The translations under genes were made by a program, and so were the position numbers. The notes beneath the pieces are model-generated. The model ran no database searches. It saw nothing but the letters and a program-made list of their open reading frames with translations, and was not told the DNA's origin. A stretch of DNA of 64,000 nt, taken from assembly GCF_013401555.1 (NCBI RefSeq), contig NZ_CP058552.1, positions 5,580,001-5,644,000 on the forward strand. Reading direction: 5' to 3'. Below, piece after piece: positions 47,397-56,408 of this stretch. The DNA is from Paenibacillus sp. E222. GTDB lineage: Bacteria; Bacillota; Bacilli; Paenibacillales; Paenibacillaceae. Positions within the stretch are counted from its first letter, which is position 1, and the number at the start of each line of letters is the position of its first letter.

Positions 47397-49241
47397 TTAA
47401 TATACATCCCGCTGATACCGTTTTTCCTGCTGCAAACGTGTCAGATATTCCGCTGCCTGTTCAGGTGTCAGGCCACCCTCTTGTTCAAGAATGGTTGCCA
47501 GTGCAGCATGAACATCATGTGCCATTCGTTTCTCGTCACCACAGATATATATAACTGCGCCTTCCTGTAACCACTGATACAGCTCTTTACTATGTTCCAG
47601 CATGCGATGCTGCACATATACTTTCTCTTCTGCATCACGGGAAAAAGCGACATCCATCTTCGTAAGAACGCCGTCTTTGAGCCAGCGCTGCCATTCAGTC
47701 TGATAAAGGAAATCGGTGGAGAAATGCTGATCACCGTAGAACAGCCACGTCTTGCCTTCTGCACCTGTCTCTTCACGCTCTCCAAGGAAAGATCTGAACG
47801 GAGCTACACCTGTACCTGGTCCAATCATGATGATTGGAGCATCCGGGTTCTCCGGCAGTTTGAAGTTTGGATTTTGCTGAATGAATACAGGCAATGTATC
47901 CCCTAATTCGACTCGTTCAGCTAGATGAACAGAGCACACACCGTAGCGCTCTCTGCCACGTGATTCATAACGTACTGCACGAACGGTAAGATGAACTTCA
48001 TCCGGGAAAGATTTCGAACTGCTTGCGATCGAATATAGACGTGCCGGGATTTTGCGAAGCACAGCTACGAACGCTGCAGCCGGAATACCTTTAAGCCCAT
48101 AATCCTGTACCAAATCCAGCAAATCACAGCTGTTCATGACTTTCCGGAATTCCGAATCATCTGCAAGCAGGGCGGGCAACCCGCTACCCGGGCTCAGCGT
48201 TGCCAGTTGCTCCACAACGGGTCTTGTAACAGCAGTAATTTCGAAATAACGCAATAATGCTTCACGTACAGATACCTGGTCTCCACTTTTATTCACCGTA
48301 ACGCGCTCATCCGCATTCCATTCCATGGCTGAAATCAGCTCATCAACAAGGCGTGGATGATTCTCAGGGAATACACCGAGGCTGTCGCCCGGCTCGTAGT
48401 CCAGATTGGAACCTTCCAGAGACAATTCGATATGACGTGTCTCGCGGTCCGATCCTCTGCCGTTCAGGTTGAGATTTTCCAGCACTTCCGCTTTGAATGG
48501 ATTCGTCCGGTTGAACTCGGATTCACCGCTGCTTATTGCCGCTCCAACCGCTTCACTGGTTACCGCTCCCGCAGCAGCAGGTGTGCTGCTGAGTGAAGCA
48601 AGCACATCATTCATCCACTGTGCAGCCGCTTCATCAAAATCAACATCACAGTCCACACGTGGTACAAGCGCTGTTCCTCCAAGCTCTTGCAAACGAATGT
48701 CAAAATCCTTTCCTGTCTTACAGAAGAACTCATACGAAGTATCTCCCAAAGCCAATACGGAGTAACGTAATCCTTCGAGCTTCGGAGCCCGTTTGCTATG
48801 CAGGAACTCATGCAGCGGAATTGCATTATCCGGCGGTTCGCCTTCTCCATGTGTGCTGACAATAATGAGAAGATTTTCTACTTTTTTCAGTCCGTTCGGT
48901 TTGAAATCTCCCATTGACGACAGCGTCACCTGAAGACCCTGCTCTTCCAGCTTTTTCGCCAGTTTCTTGGACAGTCCACTGGAGTTCCCGGTTTGTGATC
49001 CAAAGAGTACCGTAACTTCCCTGGACACCACAGCAGGTGCGCCTTCAGAAGTAGTACCTGCAGAAGATGCAGGCTGTTGTTCCACACCAGCAGGTGCAGC
49101 TACAGCCGCAAATCCCTGAATGGCTGTCAGATATCCGCTAAGCCACGTTTTCTGTCCATCGTTCAATGTAGGAATAAGGCGATTGAGCAGCTCAACCTGT
49201 TCCTGATTAAAAGGGCTGTTTGTCACTTGAAGTTCCACCAT
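47397..49241 (-). CDS. cysJ: Sulfite reductase flavoprotein (alpha subunit)
   Basis: 614-residue NADPH-dependent electron donor to CysI. A helical N-terminus and Ala/Pro linker (about 50-75) are followed by a flavodoxin domain (about 78-215, FGSQTGNSSGLSKKL), an FAD domain with RLYSIASS (about 395-402) and an NADPH domain with GPGTGVAPFRSF and a C-terminal WLQEGAVIYICGDEKRM. First gene of the cysJI operon. The start follows GAGGTGG. An operator-like palindrome overlaps the promoter. Confidence 0.95.
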   Translation of the reverse strand: MVELQVTNSPFNQEQVELLNRLIPTLNDGQKTWLSGYLTAIQGFAAVAAPAGVEQQPASSAGTTSEGAPAVVSREVTVLFGSQTGNSSGLSKKLAKKLEEQGLQVTLSSMGDFKPNGLKKVENLLIIVSTHGEGEPPDNAIPLHEFLHSKRAPKLEGLRYSVLALGDTSYEFFCKTGKDFDIRLQELGGTALVPRVDCDVDFDEAAAQWMNDVLASLSSTPAAAGAVTSEAVGAAISSGESEFNRTNPFKAEVLENLNLNGRGSDRETRHIELSLEGSNLDYEPGDSLGVFPENHPRLVDELISAMEWNADERVTVNKSGDQVSVREALLRYFEITAVTRPVVEQLATLSPGSGLPALLADDSEFRKVMNSCDLLDLVQDYGLKGIPAAAFVAVLRKIPARLYSIASSSKSFPDEVHLTVRAVRYESRGRERYGVCSVHLAERVELGDTLPVFIQQNPNFKLPENPDAPIIMIGPGTGVAPFRSFLGEREETGAEGKTWLFYGDQHFSTDFLYQTEWQRWLKDGVLTKMDVAFSRDAEEKVYVQHRMLEHSKELYQWLQEGAVIYICGDEKRMAHDVHAALATILEQEGGLTPEQAAEYLTRLQQEKRYQRDVY

Positions 49242-49309
49242 TTGCCACCTCGCGCATTACGTCAATTTTAATTCCTACTAAAATGATCATATTAATTTCT
49301 ACTCTCTTG

Positions 49310-49338
49310 AACCTACCATACCCGATGGTAAGGGTCAA
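49310..49338 (-). promoter_or_regulatory. cysJI promoter with palindrome
   Basis: Minus strand TTGACC (49333-49338)-17-TAGGTT (49310-49315). The spacer contains ACCATACCCGATGGT (49315-49329), a T-N11-A-like palindrome compatible with a LysR-type sulfur regulator such as CysL. The regulator is not in the window. Confidence 0.45.
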
Positions 49339-49381
49339 TTTCGATGATTTTATGGTATTTATCAGTTTCACTGATAAAGGA

Positions 49382-49436
49382 CAAAAAAACAACAAATCCC
49401 CTCCCCCTCAACACAGGATGGTTTTGTTGTTTTTTT
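49382..49436. terminator. Terminator of the HxlR gene
   Basis: AAAAAACAACAAA ... TTTTGTTGTTTTTT stem; U-rich on both strands. It lies between the HxlR gene and cysJ, both on the minus strand. Confidence 0.75.
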
Positions 49437-49449
49437 AATTTAGGAGCAG

Positions 49450-49839
49450 TTAGTTCGAAGTCGAAAGCGGAATATATTCGCTAAAATGATTCTCCAGCAC
49501 TTTATTTTTATCTCCATATACTCTGTCCAGATGATTCTCTCCCCACAGACAGATGCGGTCGATGATTGCCTGCAGTGTTAAGCCATACTCGGTCAGCTCA
49601 TACTCTACCTTGGGCGGAATCTGAGGATGAATAATCCGATGGATGATTTCATTCTTTTCAAGATCACGCAGCTGCTGGGTAAGGACCTTCTGGGTAATGC
49701 CAGGGATGGCTCTGCGAAGTTCACTTGTTCGTTTTTTACCTGATATCAGTTGATGCAGAATAAGAATCCTCCATTTTCCACCGACCAGTTCCAGCATTGC
49801 CTGTACACCGCTCTCATATTTTTTCAATTCCTGTTCCAA
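49450..49839 (-). CDS. HxlR-family transcriptional regulator
   Basis: 129-residue winged helix protein; the helix-turn-helix block reads GGKWRILILHQLISGKKRTSE followed by GITQKVLTQQLRDLE, typical of the HxlR family that senses aldehydes, quinones or oxidants. The start is TTG at 49839, seven bases from AAGGGGG. It is divergent from a flavodoxin-fold oxidoreductase at 50017, a common pairing in which the regulator represses the reductase until an electrophile appears. There is one cysteine (C113 area, RICLWGE) that could be a sensor. Confidence 0.9.
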   Translation of the reverse strand: MEQELKKYESGVQAMLELVGGKWRILILHQLISGKKRTSELRRAIPGITQKVLTQQLRDLEKNEIIHRIIHPQIPPKVEYELTEYGLTLQAIIDRICLWGENHLDRVYGDKNKVLENHFSEYIPLSTSN

Positions 49840-50016
49840 TCGTAATCCCCCTTAAATCACATATATGTATATCCATTATTAAAAGTAACCGAAGAACCTC
49901 AAGGTATCTACAGCACTCGAAGGTGCGTACTTCTCAAAAAGATGTCATGAAACTTATAATAACATTGGTCAGAACGTTAAACCAAAAAATAAAGGAAAAA
50001 GGATGGTTACTCATAC

Positions 50017-50577
50017 ATGAAAATCAAGCTGGTTGTTACTCACCCAAGACAGGACTCCCTAACATTTGCCGTGATGAATCGTTTTATAGAAGGTTTAAAG
50101 GAAAATGACCACGAAATCGATATCCTTGATCTGTATCGTGATGGATTCGATCCGTTATATAGCGTAGAAGATGAGCGAGATTGGCAAAATCCTGAGAAGC
50201 AGCATGCCCCTGTGATTCGCAAAGAGCTGGATCGTGTTCTAGCGGCTGATGCCATTGTATTTATTTTCCCGGTATGGTGGTACAACGTTCCTTCCATGCT
50301 CAAAGCTTATCTGGACAAGGTATGGAACATGGGGCTGCTAAACAAGGCAAACTCTAAAAAGGCACTCTGGATTGCACTAGCTGGAGGAACGGAAGCTTCA
50401 TTCCATAAATACGATTATTACAATATGATTTCGAATTATCTGAATAACGGGATCGCGGGTTATGCAAGAATGCAGGAATCCCGAGTCGAGTTTCTCTATG
50501 AAACCATTTCAGAATCCAAAGAACATATCGAAAGCTTGCTGGAGCAAGCATACCAAATCGGCAAACATTACAATTAA
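50017..50577 (+). CDS. NAD(P)H oxidoreductase, flavodoxin-2 fold
   Basis: 186-residue FMN-dependent quinone/azo-type reductase. The N-terminal strand KLVVTHPRQDSLTFAVMNRF binds phosphate of FMN, the segment IVFIFPVWWYNVPSMLKAYLD is the family signature, and WIALAGGTEASF follows. It resembles the MdaB/KefF/general stress NAD(P)H dehydrogenase group. Divergent from an HxlR regulator 177 bp away, which probably controls it. Followed by its own terminator. Confidence 0.9.
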   Translation: MKIKLVVTHPRQDSLTFAVMNRFIEGLKENDHEIDILDLYRDGFDPLYSVEDERDWQNPEKQHAPVIRKELDRVLAADAIVFIFPVWWYNVPSMLKAYLDKVWNMGLLNKANSKKALWIALAGGTEASFHKYDYYNMISNYLNNGIAGYARMQESRVEFLYETISESKEHIESLLEQAYQIGKHYN

Positions 50578-50695
50578 CAAATCGCAGACATTACAGATAA
50601 TAATTCGTAGAATCTACAGATAACAACTTTAAAACGACATTAAACTACTCGTTCGTTGAGTTAATTACTTATCGCCCATGGCTGGCGTACAATTA

Positions 50696-50745
50696 AGAAG
50701 GCTTACTCCAACCTGGGTTCCAGGTCAAAGCAAGCCTTCTTTTTC
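50696..50745 (+). terminator. Terminator of the oxidoreductase gene
   Basis: AGAAGGCTT ... AAGCCTTCT with inner ACCT/AGGT and a U-run. It is close enough to 50770 to serve the converging SLH gene as well. Confidence 0.85.
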
Positions 50746-50769
50746 ACACGCTACGATGCTGGTGTATCA

Positions 50770-53700
50770 TCATTTCTTCCATACCAGTTTGCTCATCATC
50801 GCATATAACAACGTAGCCGATTCGGCTCGGGTTGCTTCGGCAAGTGGTTTCACCTCATCGTTGTACCCGTGGGCGATGCCCAGATCCACAAGTAATGCCA
50901 CACTATCCCGGGCATAAGAGCGAATCTCGGAAGCATCACGGAAACGAGTAAGGTTATCAGTTCCAGCCTTCTCGGAGTCAACCAGTCCAGCCGCCGCAAG
51001 TGCCCTCACTGTCAATGTCATCATCTCCTGACGAGTGATCGTGGACTCTGGCAAGAAGCGCCCGTCACCTTTACCACTGGTGATACCTAGCGAACGAGCA
51101 GCTGTAACTGCTTCGTAATATGAAGCCTTTTCGTTTACATCAGAGAACGCATTCCCGGAAGAAGCATTCAAGCCCAGCGCAGTCATCAACCATTGCATGT
51201 ATTGGCCGCGGGTCATCTCCTGTTTTGGATGTAACTGGGTGGAATCACCGCTTGCCTCAGCATCAATTACACCTCGGACAGCCAAAGCCTCCATTGCTTT
51301 CTTGGCCCACTGCACTTCTGCAAGATCTGCGAATGTCTGCTCCACAGACACAACAGCATAATTTCCTGTGAGTGATGTTACGGAAAATACAAGCTGCCCG
51401 CTTTTTTGATCGTAGTAACTTTGCGGCAATGGGGTTGCCACACCGTTCGCACCAATGGCAAATGCTACAATCCGATCCTGCTGAGCATTTTGTGATGATT
51501 GGTAAGGCAGACGAAGGTTCAACTCGCTTTCCGATGGCCATGGTTGACCATCGAGTTGAAGTCCAATCTGGACTCCATATTGCGTGCCAAGCTGATCTGC
51601 CACTGTTTTTGGTAACTCTGTTCTGACCAATCGGATGGATGCAATACCATCACCAACGATATCCTTCGTTAACAGTGTCGCAGGAAGCTCCAACATGCCC
51701 AGCTCTGTAACCAAGTTGAACACATGTGACTCACCCTGAGCTATCAACGCAGAGGCAGGGAGAGATACTTCATATGCCGTTGCTCCCGAAACCGGCTTCA
51801 ACCGAAGTTCGACCAAGCGCTGACCCGCATCTGTTACAGGGGCAACTTTAAAAGCCTCTTTAATCGTTGAAACATCTACGTTAGACTTCACTACACCCTT
51901 CTGGTCAGACTGTCCCTGCAACTCCAGAACGGAACGGTCTTTCTCCGGTTTAGGTTGTGGTACAGCATTCTCTGCACTTGGGTTACCACTTCCTGATTGT
52001 CCGCCATTGTTGCCTAAACCAGAACCATTTCCTGGATTTCCACCGGAATTGCCGCCTGAACCAGGGTCCGGGCCTCCTGGAGAAGGAACAGATGCCGGCA
52101 CCTTCAACGTCAACGGTACAGTCAGGGCTCTACTGTCGTCAGAAGTTCGAGTAATTTCCAACTCCAGTGTTACTGTTGTTTCCTTAGATGGTGGGACAAT
52201 CGTTCCATCGGTTTGAATGACCGACGGTACCGAACTGGAAGCGATCTTCACCGTGAAACCTTGTGGCACGGATGGTAACTTCAGTTTTTTTGCACCTGCG
52301 GAAGGCTGTTCCAGTGCCGTAATCCCTGTTGCTACATCCGCAGCGCTCTGCTGAGCCGTGTGCACCTGATAAGCGGAAGATACACCTCTCAAGGATTGCC
52401 CCGTCGCATCCAAAGCTTCCACTTTGTAATAATATTCCGTGCCGGGGTTCAGTTCACTGTCCGTGTACTCCCGTCCATTGCCGTTATAGACCACCTTGTA
52501 CTCACCTTGCTCACGATCTGAGCGGTAGAGCTTGTAGCTTGCTGCACCAAGATGAGCATCCCAGTGAAGCGTTGCACTCGTTGAATCCACCGCATCCGCA
52601 TTGAGACCAGCACTGTCATTAACAGGTGGCGTAGCATCTGGCTGAACGATCATTATCCAACTAATCATCGGGTCTTGCGATGCCGTATTGCGCACGGTTA
52701 ACTCCAGTTTGTTGTCCAACACACCAATGCCTTTGTGGGCTCTAACACTGGCAGGCGTAAACGTAACAGCCCCGGTATTGGCGCCATTGATGATGAAATT
52801 CGCTCTGCGCGATGTATTGGTCCACGGATCGTTGAATCCAGCGTACACATCGTACGTCCCGTTTGGTACATCGAATTTATAGGTTAAATCCGTGCCTTTA
52901 GGAGAATTACTGACATTACCACCGTTCAGATAACGTACGGTCGAGAATATATCCCCGCCATTCGAACCGGATGGCAGTGCATCTGCGCTGACATAACCCC
53001 AATTACGCCCCTCAGCCGGAGCGTACATCTGATCGGCCGCTCCCGGGTTCGCAAGTGTTCCTTTCATATAAGCACCCATGAGATTGTAATCAGCCGTTTC
53101 GTAACCTCCGCTATTCACAAAATATAATGTATTCTCCGGAATGACATTTACGCGAACTGCCTGCTTTTTGTTGTTAAATTCCGGTGTCGTTACCTGTAAC
53201 GTGAGCGGTCCTGGCTTAGCAAAATCTTCTGCCGTCATGGACCGGTTATCAATTGTCCATACTGCTGGTGTTGACACCAGTTCACCACCGTCGCGTACGT
53301 TCAATCTCGTTGGCAAGGATGGTACTTTGCCAAGCGCCACGGCTTCTGGCAATGGATCAGCGATATCCACCTTGCCCATCGAATTCAGCAGATCCGGTGT
53401 CCAACTGTTATACCACTTGATCGCGATATCGGAGCCTATTCCAAACTCAATGGGCAAGAACACGTATTTTGCGGCGTCATTCGAGAAATTTCCACCATTC
53501 CACGTATCCCCCACGTAAATGAACTTGCCTTTTTCCGGATCGACCGGAATGACGGATGTGGTCTGTGTGCCAAATGCCTTGCCTGGATCGGGATCACTTG
53601 GCAACGTGCGAACGAATGGATTGGTCTGCGTTGACCACGGGCCAAAAATGTTATCCGCCACCGTCACTTTGTTTTCGTTAGGGGCCCAGCCGGAAGCTCC

Positions 53701-55983
53701 GGAAGTCAAAATATAATATTTTCCCTGATACTTGAACATTGCTGGCGCTTCCCGTTGCCCTCCCGTGAATACACGCACGTAATCTACGCCATACTCGGCC
53801 TGATAGGTCGAATCACGTACCGGATTGCCTTTGTCATCCGTTCGTCCTTCCTTATGCCACCCTGTTACATCACTGTAGTCTTCATTCAGTTTGGAGATAT
53901 AGAGTGTCAGGTTTTCTTCGCTGGAGTAGATCAGATAACCGGTACCGTCATCATCCTTGAACAACGTCATGTCACGGGCCATGCCCTTATCGCTTGGGAA
54001 GTAATCTTTCTCCCCTTCCGGAGCTCTGTCCATCCGGTAACTCTTCTGATACACAAAAGGCCCTGTTGGAGAGTCGCTGATTGCGTAGCCAGCCCGCGCC
54101 TTACCGTAATTCGCATTATCGTTATAGGGGTCCTTGTCGCCGTCCATGTGGGCCCACATCACGTATTTCTTCGTTTTGTCGTTATAGATCACCTTTGGTC
54201 GTTCAATGATCCGTCCTTTGCGGATATCTGCCCAGATATCTACGCGGTCTTCACGCCCCGCATACAATTCGGAGATCAACGGGTCATTATCAAAATCATC
54301 CATGGATTGAAGTGTTGTTAGAGCCATGCCTCGGTCCGTCCAATTCATGAGATCCTTCGATGAATACACACGCACACCAACAGCTGGCCAGCCGCCCTTA
54401 TGATATTCGCCATACCAGTAATAAGTCTCCGTCTGTTCATCATAGAAAAAGCCAGCCCCATGCGCATCGATCGGCTTCCCGTCCAGATCTGGCCACAGTT
54501 GCCCTGGTGTAATGCTTGTGCGAACTGTGGCAACACCCAACGGTGCGGATGCTGGAGAAGTCACACCGTCCACGGTCGCCTGGATCATGTAAAAATATCC
54601 TGTGCCCATCGTCAGACCACTATCGTTAAACGTGCTTTCATTGCCACTATATACCTGCTGATACGTACCCGTAGCGCTGGTAGACCTGGAGAGCTTATAT
54701 GTTACATTAGATCCAGGCAAGACATTCCACCCCAGAGAGATTGATGTGTCCGTCACAGCTGTGGCAGCGAACTCTGCTGGAGAGTCAATGGAATATGTCG
54801 TGGCTTCTGCAACAGTGGCAGCTGACTCACCAGCTGCATTAAAGGCCGTCACACGATAGCTGTAGCTGGTGCCCGGCTCAAGTGCATTATCCGTGAATGT
54901 TAGCCCTTTACCTTCATAGATCTGCTCGTATTGCTCACTGCCAGCTTCGGCCCGAACCACGCGATAACCAGTTGACTTGTCCACGGCGGACCAAGATAGC
55001 TTCACGCTTGTGGCATTGAGTGCTTCGGCCTTTAATTCGCCAGGAGCCTGTGGTGCCGCCGCAGTCGTCCGAACTTCCAGCGGAGCAGTCCACAGTGACT
55101 CGGTTAGACCTCCGTATTCATAAGCGAGTTTGTAATAATACACCGTATCCCCGCTTAATCCTACATCCGTGTGTCCCAAAGATCCGGTACTAGTTACCAG
55201 AGAATAACCGCCTTCAGGCGTAGAGGAACGGTACAGGCGATAGGCTGATGCACCCGCGATTTCAGACCATTGCAGTGAAACCGAAGACGCCGTCTGCTCA
55301 GCAATAGAGAGCTGAATATCGTTCCCAGGCGGTTGCTCGGCGATGATCACGTCATCTGCATGTACCGACTGCCACTTATTCCGAATGCCTACGGTACCTG
55401 ACCCGTATGTAGTATCGAACAGATCAAATACTAACCGATCGGAGCCGTTTTCTGCGATATACCCGCGAATGGTGGTACCTGATAGCACCACTTTAAGTGT
55501 GTACCATGTATTTTTGGCAAACGCATAATCCACCGTGTTCAAAGTAGTATCTGTTCCGTTCACCCGTTTGGAGAAAACGAGTTTATTATTGGGGACCTGC
55601 ATTTGAAAATAGTAAAAGTTGTTCTTATCCTGAAACCGCGGCAATATTCCCGGATACCCCTGACCGGCTCCCGAGTAAAAGCGCATGGACACGGTCATGT
55701 CCGACATGGAGTCTCCAGTAGAGATGATGCCTTCATTGGTGTCACTCTGGAAAAGCGTGGTGTTGGACGTATCTGTCGGGTCCGCGAGTACTTCCCAATT
55801 GCCTGAGCTTACGTTCCACGCAGGTGATTCCGTGTAATTCCCATCCGAAAAATCGTCCTGAAGCAACGTGGCGGGTATACTGCTCAGATCGGCATACGCC
55901 ATACTCGGCAGCATCAACGGTCCGGAAGACAGCGCAAGGGTTGCAGATAACATAAATATCATTGGTTTCCTGAGTTTATCCAA
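50770..55983 (-). CDS. SLH-anchored glycoside hydrolase, GH43-like, with FN3 and binding modules
   Basis: 1,737-residue surface enzyme. Start is TTG at 55983, ten bases from AAAGGAG. Order: signal peptide (cleavage after MAYA, about 31); a concanavalin-like module (about 40-220); three FN3 (about 225-495); a five-bladed GH43-like domain (about 500-850) with IDAHGAGFFYDEQTETYYWY, ARDMTLFKDDDGTGYLIYSS and REAPAMFKYQGKYYIL; an Ig-like module; a malectin/CBM-like module (about 960-1110); FN3; Ig-like; a Gly/Ser/Asn-rich linker; an unassigned module; three SLH domains. The GH43 motifs are closest to galactan-active subfamilies, but the substrate is not certain. LacI-type operators and a cre lie upstream. 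Confidence 0.9.
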   Translation of the reverse strand: MDKLRKPMIFMLSATLALSSGPLMLPSMAYADLSSIPATLLQDDFSDGNYTESPAWNVSSGNWEVLADPTDTSNTTLFQSDTNEGIISTGDSMSDMTVSMRFYSGAGQGYPGILPRFQDKNNFYYFQMQVPNNKLVFSKRVNGTDTTLNTVDYAFAKNTWYTLKVVLSGTTIRGYIAENGSDRLVFDLFDTTYGSGTVGIRNKWQSVHADDVIIAEQPPGNDIQLSIAEQTASSVSLQWSEIAGASAYRLYRSSTPEGGYSLVTSTGSLGHTDVGLSGDTVYYYKLAYEYGGLTESLWTAPLEVRTTAAAPQAPGELKAEALNATSVKLSWSAVDKSTGYRVVRAEAGSEQYEQIYEGKGLTFTDNALEPGTSYSYRVTAFNAAGESAATVAEATTYSIDSPAEFAATAVTDTSISLGWNVLPGSNVTYKLSRSTSATGTYQQVYSGNESTFNDSGLTMGTGYFYMIQATVDGVTSPASAPLGVATVRTSITPGQLWPDLDGKPIDAHGAGFFYDEQTETYYWYGEYHKGGWPAVGVRVYSSKDLMNWTDRGMALTTLQSMDDFDNDPLISELYAGREDRVDIWADIRKGRIIERPKVIYNDKTKKYVMWAHMDGDKDPYNDNANYGKARAGYAISDSPTGPFVYQKSYRMDRAPEGEKDYFPSDKGMARDMTLFKDDDGTGYLIYSSEENLTLYISKLNEDYSDVTGWHKEGRTDDKGNPVRDSTYQAEYGVDYVRVFTGGQREAPAMFKYQGKYYILTSGASGWAPNENKVTVADNIFGPWSTQTNPFVRTLPSDPDPGKAFGTQTTSVIPVDPEKGKFIYVGDTWNGGNFSNDAAKYVFLPIEFGIGSDIAIKWYNSWTPDLLNSMGKVDIADPLPEAVALGKVPSLPTRLNVRDGGELVSTPAVWTIDNRSMTAEDFAKPGPLTLQVTTPEFNNKKQAVRVNVIPENTLYFVNSGGYETADYNLMGAYMKGTLANPGAADQMYAPAEGRNWGYVSADALPSGSNGGDIFSTVRYLNGGNVSNSPKGTDLTYKFDVPNGTYDVYAGFNDPWTNTSRRANFIINGANTGAVTFTPASVRAHKGIGVLDNKLELTVRNTASQDPMISWIMIVQPDATPPVNDSAGLNADAVDSTSATLHWDAHLGAASYKLYRSDREQGEYKVVYNGNGREYTDSELNPGTEYYYKVEALDATGQSLRGVSSAYQVHTAQQSAADVATGITALEQPSAGAKKLKLPSVPQGFTVKIASSSVPSVIQTDGTIVPPSKETTVTLELEITRTSDDSRALTVPLTLKVPASVPSPGGPDPGSGGNSGGNPGNGSGLGNNGGQSGSGNPSAENAVPQPKPEKDRSVLELQGQSDQKGVVKSNVDVSTIKEAFKVAPVTDAGQRLVELRLKPVSGATAYEVSLPASALIAQGESHVFNLVTELGMLELPATLLTKDIVGDGIASIRLVRTELPKTVADQLGTQYGVQIGLQLDGQPWPSESELNLRLPYQSSQNAQQDRIVAFAIGANGVATPLPQSYYDQKSGQLVFSVTSLTGNYAVVSVEQTFADLAEVQWAKKAMEALAVRGVIDAEASGDSTQLHPKQEMTRGQYMQWLMTALGLNASSGNAFSDVNEKASYYEAVTAARSLGITSGKGDGRFLPESTITRQEMMTLTVRALAAAGLVDSEKAGTDNLTRFRDASEIRSYARDSVALLVDLGIAHGYNDEVKPLAEATRAESATLLYAMMSKLVWKK

Positions 55984-56107
55984 TGTTCATTCTCTCCTTT
56001 GGCGTGAAAGATGAAAGCATGGTTCTTGAACGCGCGGTGTTGTTATTCAGCCTATCCTTCTCAGCAGCCAGCGGTCAGTACAAAGCGTGGTCCACCTCCT
56101 CATTTTA

Positions 56108-56123
56108 ATGAAACCGGTTTCAT
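56108..56123. promoter_or_regulatory. LacI/CcpA-family operator upstream of the GH43 gene
   Basis: Perfect palindrome ATGAAACCGGTTTCAT in the leader. A partial second copy, TGAAACAGGTTTCTA, is near 56206-56220. Their central CCGG/CAGG with GAAA arms is typical of LacI-family sites; the regulator is not nearby. Confidence 0.68.
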
Positions 56124-56230
56124 CGAAGTGCAAAAAAAGACCTGTCTTCCCTTCTAAGTGCAATGATACCCATACGGAATACCGTGTCTTTCTTGCCCCT
56201 ATGCAGTGAAACAGGTTTCTAATATATAAA

Positions 56231-56244
56231 TGTAATCGCTTTCT
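56231..56244. promoter_or_regulatory. cre-like site at the GH43 promoter
   Basis: On the minus strand AGAAAGCGATTACA, 13 of 14 cre consensus positions, immediately downstream of the -10. Confidence 0.62.
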
Positions 56245-56247
56245 TGG

Positions 56248-56277
56248 ATTATATTATTGCCTTATTCAAGCTGTCAA
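56248..56277 (-). promoter_or_regulatory. Promoter of the GH43-SLH gene
   Basis: Minus strand TTGACA (56272-56277)-18-TATAAT (56248-56253), consensus in both boxes. The leader is about 255 bases long and holds the cre and operator sites; apart from these I see nothing else in the 425-bp gap except the next terminator. Confidence 0.8.
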
Positions 56278-56315
56278 CTGTGAATTGGGCTCAAACATTT
56301 TTCGTTAAAACCACG

Positions 56316-56363
56316 CAAAAAAGGCGCGAGTTCTGCCTGTTTTGCAAGCAAAATTCGCGCCTC
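56316..56363 (-). terminator. Terminator of the ABC-F gene
   Basis: AGGCGCGA ... TCGCGCCT stem with GCAAA/TTTGC inner pairing and a U-run on the minus strand. Confidence 0.85.
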
Positions 56364-56408
56364 TTCTCACCCTCCGAGCTTATGCAAGCTCGCTCGTATT
56401 GTATTATC

